A DNA stretch of 64,000 nucleotides, taken from assembly GCA_013396635.1 (NCBI GenBank), contig WBMW01005527.1, positions 622,401 through 686,400 of the forward strand, in the 5' to 3' direction. Positions 59,451 through 64,000 of the stretch are shown here, piece by piece. Position 1 is the stretch's first letter, and the number at the start of each line of letters is the position of its first letter. The position numbers and the translations under genes are program-made. This DNA comes from Penelope pileata (taxonomy: Eukaryota; Chordata; Aves; Galliformes; Cracidae). The notes under the pieces are model-generated. The model was given only the letters and a program-made list of their open reading frames with translations. It did no database searches and was not told the origin of the DNA.

Positions 59451-60380
59451 GGTAATGATACAAAGATCATTTCACTTGTTTTGGAATCAGAAATCACTTG
59501 CTGTTAATTTGTAGATCAACTTTGCTGCCATCTGTTAAAAGTATTATGAGGAAGTAAAAAGTAGTGCTTAAGGACAAAGCATTTATTTGCAGTCAGGACA
59601 CTCATACACAGATTGTAACTACCTGTACTTGAATTTAAATTTGAAAGAAATAAAGATCCTTAGACACTTAGTGGTTCTGTGTAGTAAAGATCTTCATAGC
59701 TCAGGTTTTGTGTCACCTGACTCTTGAAGTGAAGACTGAACTTTCCAAGTAGCCCACGCAGCCAAAGGAGGTCAAAAGTTTCAGGGAATTCTGTGGCTTC
59801 TTGAGGCTCTGGGCCTTTGCTGATTTTCAGATTGCTTAATGGAAGTCTGACCCCAGCTGCTGTTTTGGGCTGTCATCTCTTCATTGCTGGCATGTTGTGC
59901 ATAAACCTGCCTGTCATTACTGCGATGCTTTGTGCACAGCAAAGGCTGGCTTTAACAAGGCTCCATTTTTTCAGTTTACTGCTTCTCCAGAATCTTTGTC
60001 TGTAAATATTGCAATGACTAGTGAAGTATCTTACTGACCCTGTCTGTGGCTTTATGACAAAAGGTGAAATTTCACCTGGGCCGAAGTAGCCAAAAAATGT
60101 TTAACACCAAATACTATGTACGTTGTTAATGAGGACTTTTGTGAGCTGCCTGGCTAATAACTCCTATTTGGTGTCAACTGGTATGAATGCACAATGAAAA
60201 CAATCTGATTTTCTCTGGAAATAAAACACTGGTGGTCTTGAAATAACTGTAACTTTTTTATTATTATTGTTGAGAATCACAGCGCAGGAATAAAGTGTGT
60301 GTGTGCTTTGCTTTTTATTATTATTATTTTTGTTGCTATTCACAGAAATGTTATTCTCTCCTCCTTTTCTGTTTCTCCAG

Positions 60381-60487
60381 GTTTGATTAGAAGCCCGGTG
60401 TATTGTCGGGAGAACAAGTGGGATGAAGTGTATGGTTATTACAACTAACCACAGGGGAAAATCCTGTTCCTGACATGATCTGTGAAG
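60381..60487 (+). other. Candidate internal exon, plus strand (strong acceptor)
   Basis: A 107-base segment follows a textbook acceptor (TCTCCTCCTTTTCTGTTTCT then CCAG) and ends TGTGAAG before GTACAC, a moderate donor. The segment is less AT-rich than its flanks. One frame entering from the acceptor reads LIRSPVYCRENKWDEVYGYY and then Asn-stop, a protein-like composition but no known family. If coding, it would be a C-terminal end; otherwise it is a noncoding exon. Its donor resembles that of 44929-45096 (both AAG then GTACA). Confidence 0.3.
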
Positions 60488-63400
60488 GTACACAATATTT
60501 CTTCTTGTTTTTTGCTTCTGAGCTGCTAAGAGAAGCAACAATGTGCAAGACATTTTAAGAATTGGAGGAGGGGGGATGCGCACACGTATCTCAAGTGCTT
60601 AAAGGGACGCGAATAAATACAAAGGTGCTTCCTTCAGAAAGCAGCAAAAGATGTAATAGCTGCAACGTGGAAGATTGAGTAGCCTTAAATGTTCAAGTGA
60701 AATGGTCTGATAAAGATTCTGACAGCATTTGATGATAAAAATTAAGATATCTGTTATCACTTTCTGCTTGTTATTGACGTTCATATGCTTTTTGTCAACT
60801 TAGTAATTCTCAACTTTAATCATTTAAGAGTATTTTATGGAAAGCTCTTCCCCTTGTTAATGTGTGAATGTGTTAATTTGGATTTCTAATAAATTTAGGC
60901 TCCACAGTAGAAGAGAGCTGCCAAGCCATTTTGTTTTAACTCGGACTATGGGTTTGTTGTATGACTGCAAACATATATTATAACAAGATCCAAGTTCAGC
61001 CACTCACCACTTGGTGCCACTCTAGCTTTGTGAACTACACTTTCACCAGAATTACAGATCATTTTTCCTCTAGGTTTGCCATATGCTGTCAAAAATACAA
61101 CAGTCAGAGCGACCATCTTTCAGTTATGTTGCTCTGAGTCGAAGTGAATGGTGGCTGATGGGCAGTTTTCTGATATTGCTCAAAACGGAAAGGATATGGT
61201 GGTATCTATAATAGGGATTTTAAACTGAATGTGTGGAGAGAGGTGTGCAGAGATGAGAGTACAGCAGGTTTTTGTTTTCTAATGCTAGTGTCAGTTCAAA
61301 TCTGAAACTGGACTAAAAAATTCAGTGACTGCTCTGGGACTATTCTTTGCCTGAAGAGAGAGAGAGCTGTTGAATGCACACAGGTATTTGCACATAGATT
61401 GCAGAGAAATTTAGCGTGTGTTGCTTACTCAGTTTAATTACATCCTCTGTAGCACATATGTCTGCTTGGATTTTGGGATCTTGATCAGAAAAGTGTTGTG
61501 TGGTAAGGCTCTTTGCTCTGCAGACAGTTCCATCTTCTTTGTTTTGTTTCCCAAAATGTGCAATAATACAGAAGATGTGTAGCCTTTTGCAAATGGTAAG
61601 GAATGGTTTGAAGCTGTGCTGATGCAAGTAATGTTTCCTGTCCATATGAAGTAAACAATGATGGTAAAAAGGTGATAAGTTGTGGAAAAGGAAATGTCTT
61701 CATCTGCATGTTGAAGACAGGATTTCACCATCTTTTTGAATGGTTGAGGAACCAAACTGGAACAGCTGGTGATGGTGAGAAGCCATTAAACTGGCTGGAC
61801 AGGAAGTGTCTGACTTAAGATGGGAGTAGGAAAGGGAGGGGAGAAAAGCCCATATGGTCTTGCACGAAGCTGTGAGACCCACATGTTTGGAACAAGGAAC
61901 TCCGCAAAGAAAATGGGGCTGGGTTCTGGAGCCCAGGATGGAGAAATGACAAGACAAAAATGATGAAAGAAGCATGGTCAGGGCTAGGAGCTTAAACCAT
62001 TCTCACGACATGCACTCTTGCACTCTTCCCTCTGTCTTCTCCTCATTGCTCCACTCACCCTCCTCCCTGACTGCTTGGGCACTGTTTTGTACATGGTTGG
62101 TTGTAGAGCAGTGAATCTGGATGACTTAATTTTCCTTTTAGCTGAAGTACTGAGATCTGAGGTGTGGCTAATGAGCAGCAAGAAGTAATACATTCTGTAA
62201 AAATAGCTTTGAAATAAATACATATGGGAGCTGAATAAACTCTCAAAAATGGCCTTAGTTCTCATATCTGGCTGAACCTTCCAAAAGAATCCCCAAACCA
62301 TCGAAACAACTTAGAAATCAAATTGAAATTCTTGAACCTGGATGCTGTCTTAACACCACTGTTCCTGGAGAGGTGACCAATGAGCTTTATTGGTGAGAGA
62401 AATCAAATTACCAAAAGAGAGAAAAACGTGTATAAATATGCTGTCTTGCGGTTATTCTTTTTCTGATATGTCTCAGAATTGCTAGTTCTGCTGTAGCTTT
62501 AATGCTTCTCTCTCTTGCATATACTTGTTTCCACTAAGGGCTTGATTGTAACTGTTTATTTCAGGTGAACATGTCATCTCTCCACATACTTATTACTTGT
62601 CCTGCACATAATATTGCATGTAACGTCACCCTGAAATGGTATACCTCAGTTGCACGACTATGCAGAAGGGGAGAGAAATATGGTGCAGAGTAGGGTGTCT
62701 TGTGCACCTTGAATTTATTTCTTTTCTTGGGTAACTAAGTTGTCCCGGCTCATTGTGCAAGCTGGTTTATACAAGTTCACAAGAATTACTGTTAAATTGG
62801 TAGAATCCACACAAGAAGGCCTAAAATTTTTAGGACTGGAGAGAAGCTGTTGACCTAACTGATGTATCAAGAACTCAGCTTGAATGGGAAGTCTAGTAGA
62901 GGAATGAAGTATTACATTTGGCTAGTGCTCAGGGAGCGCTGCAGAGTGATGCCAGATGGACAGACATCTGCCCTTACGGCCACTGCTCTTATTTTCTTTT
63001 GGAGTCTCCAAATCCTTTGACCATTTCCTTTTGATCTTGCATCACCATAATCTTAGCATGACTGTGCTTAATGGCCTCAGTTGCACCCTGTTTATTACCA
63101 TGAGTGCCATTGCTGCTGTACATCTCTCATGACTGCTTCTACCTCTGACTGTTTCACAATTACCTATTCTTAAAAAAGCAGAAAAGCAGGCAGGTGTAAG
63201 ATACCTAACAAAGACTGTTTTGTCCACACTTCTTTAACCTATGACAAAATGTCAGATAAAGTCATGTCCTTAAGCTGGTATTGTTTTACCAGATTTTGGA
63301 GTAACTGCCACCGTTCTGTGTTTCCGTTGACTTTCACTCAGAATCAATTTGAATATGCCAACACCAGAAACCATAGCTGTTCCCTTTCTCATTCTGTGTG

Positions 63401-63794
63401 TAACTGATTTCTTTTCAAAGAAGCATAACCAATCTTCAGCTTGCAGGAACTTTAACAAAGAACAGTAAGTACCGTCTAAAAGATTGTTCTTCCTCTTGCC
63501 CCTCAGAATATCCTTTAACTAAAAGGAATAGAAATAAATGAAGTCTTAAAAAAAAAAAAAAAAAAGTTTCACTTATCCTTTTACGTCTTCAAGGCTTTGA
63601 AAGTTTTCCTTTTTCCTTCAATATCTTTAACAAAAAGTAACAAGATTTTCATGGATGGTTGTTGCTGTGATACTAGGGAAGCAAAAAATCTTTATATTTT
63701 TAAAATTATGAGTAATTATGAGTCATTCAGTGTTAATGTATAATGACAGAGCCAAGATAACATGTTTTGCTTATTGGACTTTTTTTTTTTTTTT
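60488..63794. other. Noncoding sequence to the last gap
   Basis: No gene is recognised. Overlapping minus-strand frames at 61340-61975 (up to 105 codons) have no domain and conflict with each other. An A run of 18 lies at 63548-63565 with no retroposon body recognised, and a T run leads into the gap. Confidence 0.5.
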
Positions 63795-63821
63795 NNNNNN
63801 NNNNNNNNNNNNNNNNNNNNN
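63795..63821. other. Assembly gap (27 N) in a poly(T) run
   Basis: Undetermined bases are flanked by T on both sides, like the gap at 1949-1972. Homopolymer length is the likely cause. Confidence 0.95.
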
Positions 63822-64000
63822 TTTTGCCATGAGAATTAATGTAAATCTTTTGGTATGAATGGTAGTGTGGGAAAGAAAAGATGTGCTATATACACTGCAC
63901 CTCTTTTTGAATCTCATATTCCTCTGGATGGTTCAGGAATGACTTAAAACAGAGCTGTTAGCAATTTGTACGTATATTGTAATCTGCATCCAAGCTAACT
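63822..64000. other. Noncoding window end
   Basis: AT-rich sequence without a recognised feature. Confidence 0.5.

Larger units (their letters stand above)
53617..60380. other. Noncoding sequence, 6.8 kb, with GC-rich patch, duplication and old SINEs
   Basis: No gene is recognised. It holds a GC-rich patch (54010-54580), a 25-base tandem duplication (54780-54829), a poly(A)/poly(T) inverted pair (56410-56461), a possibly regulatory block (57690-58160) and two SINE-like remnants (59095-59170, 59396-59450). Confidence 0.5.

Noticed and set aside
61340..61975. Cluster of overlapping minus-strand frames of 74 to 105 codons
   Set aside because: They overlap each other in different frames and none resembles a known protein.
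1..64000. CRISPR arrays, bacterial-type operons, insertion sequences or rRNA genes
   Set aside because: The sequence is vertebrate nuclear DNA. No regularly spaced repeats, operon structure or rRNA-like segments were seen.

Overview
This window looks like nuclear DNA from a bird, most likely a chicken or a close galliform. The reasons are intron-split genes with AG/GT splice sites, a vertebrate MAT2B gene, truncated CR1 retroposons with the avian-type 3' end, few other interspersed repeats, and short assembly gaps inside homopolymers. The species call is an inference.

Only one gene can be named. The last three coding exons of MAT2B (regulatory beta subunit of methionine adenosyltransferase 2) lie on the + strand at 794-987, 2010-2123 and 3044-3214. 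A 3' UTR of about 1.4 kb follows, with a poly(A) signal at 4594-4599. The start of the gene lies upstream of the window.

Between 4.6 and 13.5 kb the sequence is intergenic. It holds a decayed tRNA-like sequence (8475-8539, minus), a rearranged CR1 copy (9395-9870), a few GC-rich patches and signs of minus-strand transcript ends. A small CpG-dense block at about 13580-13745 looks like a bidirectional promoter. It has YY1-like and CTCF-like motifs, and a splice donor facing outward on each flank (minus at 13577, plus at 13742).

From 13.75 kb to the end there is no recognisable protein-coding gene. In mammals the region beyond MAT2B is a large gene desert towards TENM2, and this window fits that picture. 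It contains CR1 tails (33805-34217, 40309-40467, 50938-51021), several ancient MIR/CORE-SINE-like remnants, simple repeats, and AT-rich blocks rich in TAAT motifs that could be conserved regulatory DNA. Several exon-like segments with good splice sites lie on the + strand, the best at 29047-29159, 44929-45096, 53456-53616 and 60381-60487. Together with the 13.7 kb promoter they could form an undescribed long spliced transcript. That model is an inference and needs RNA evidence.
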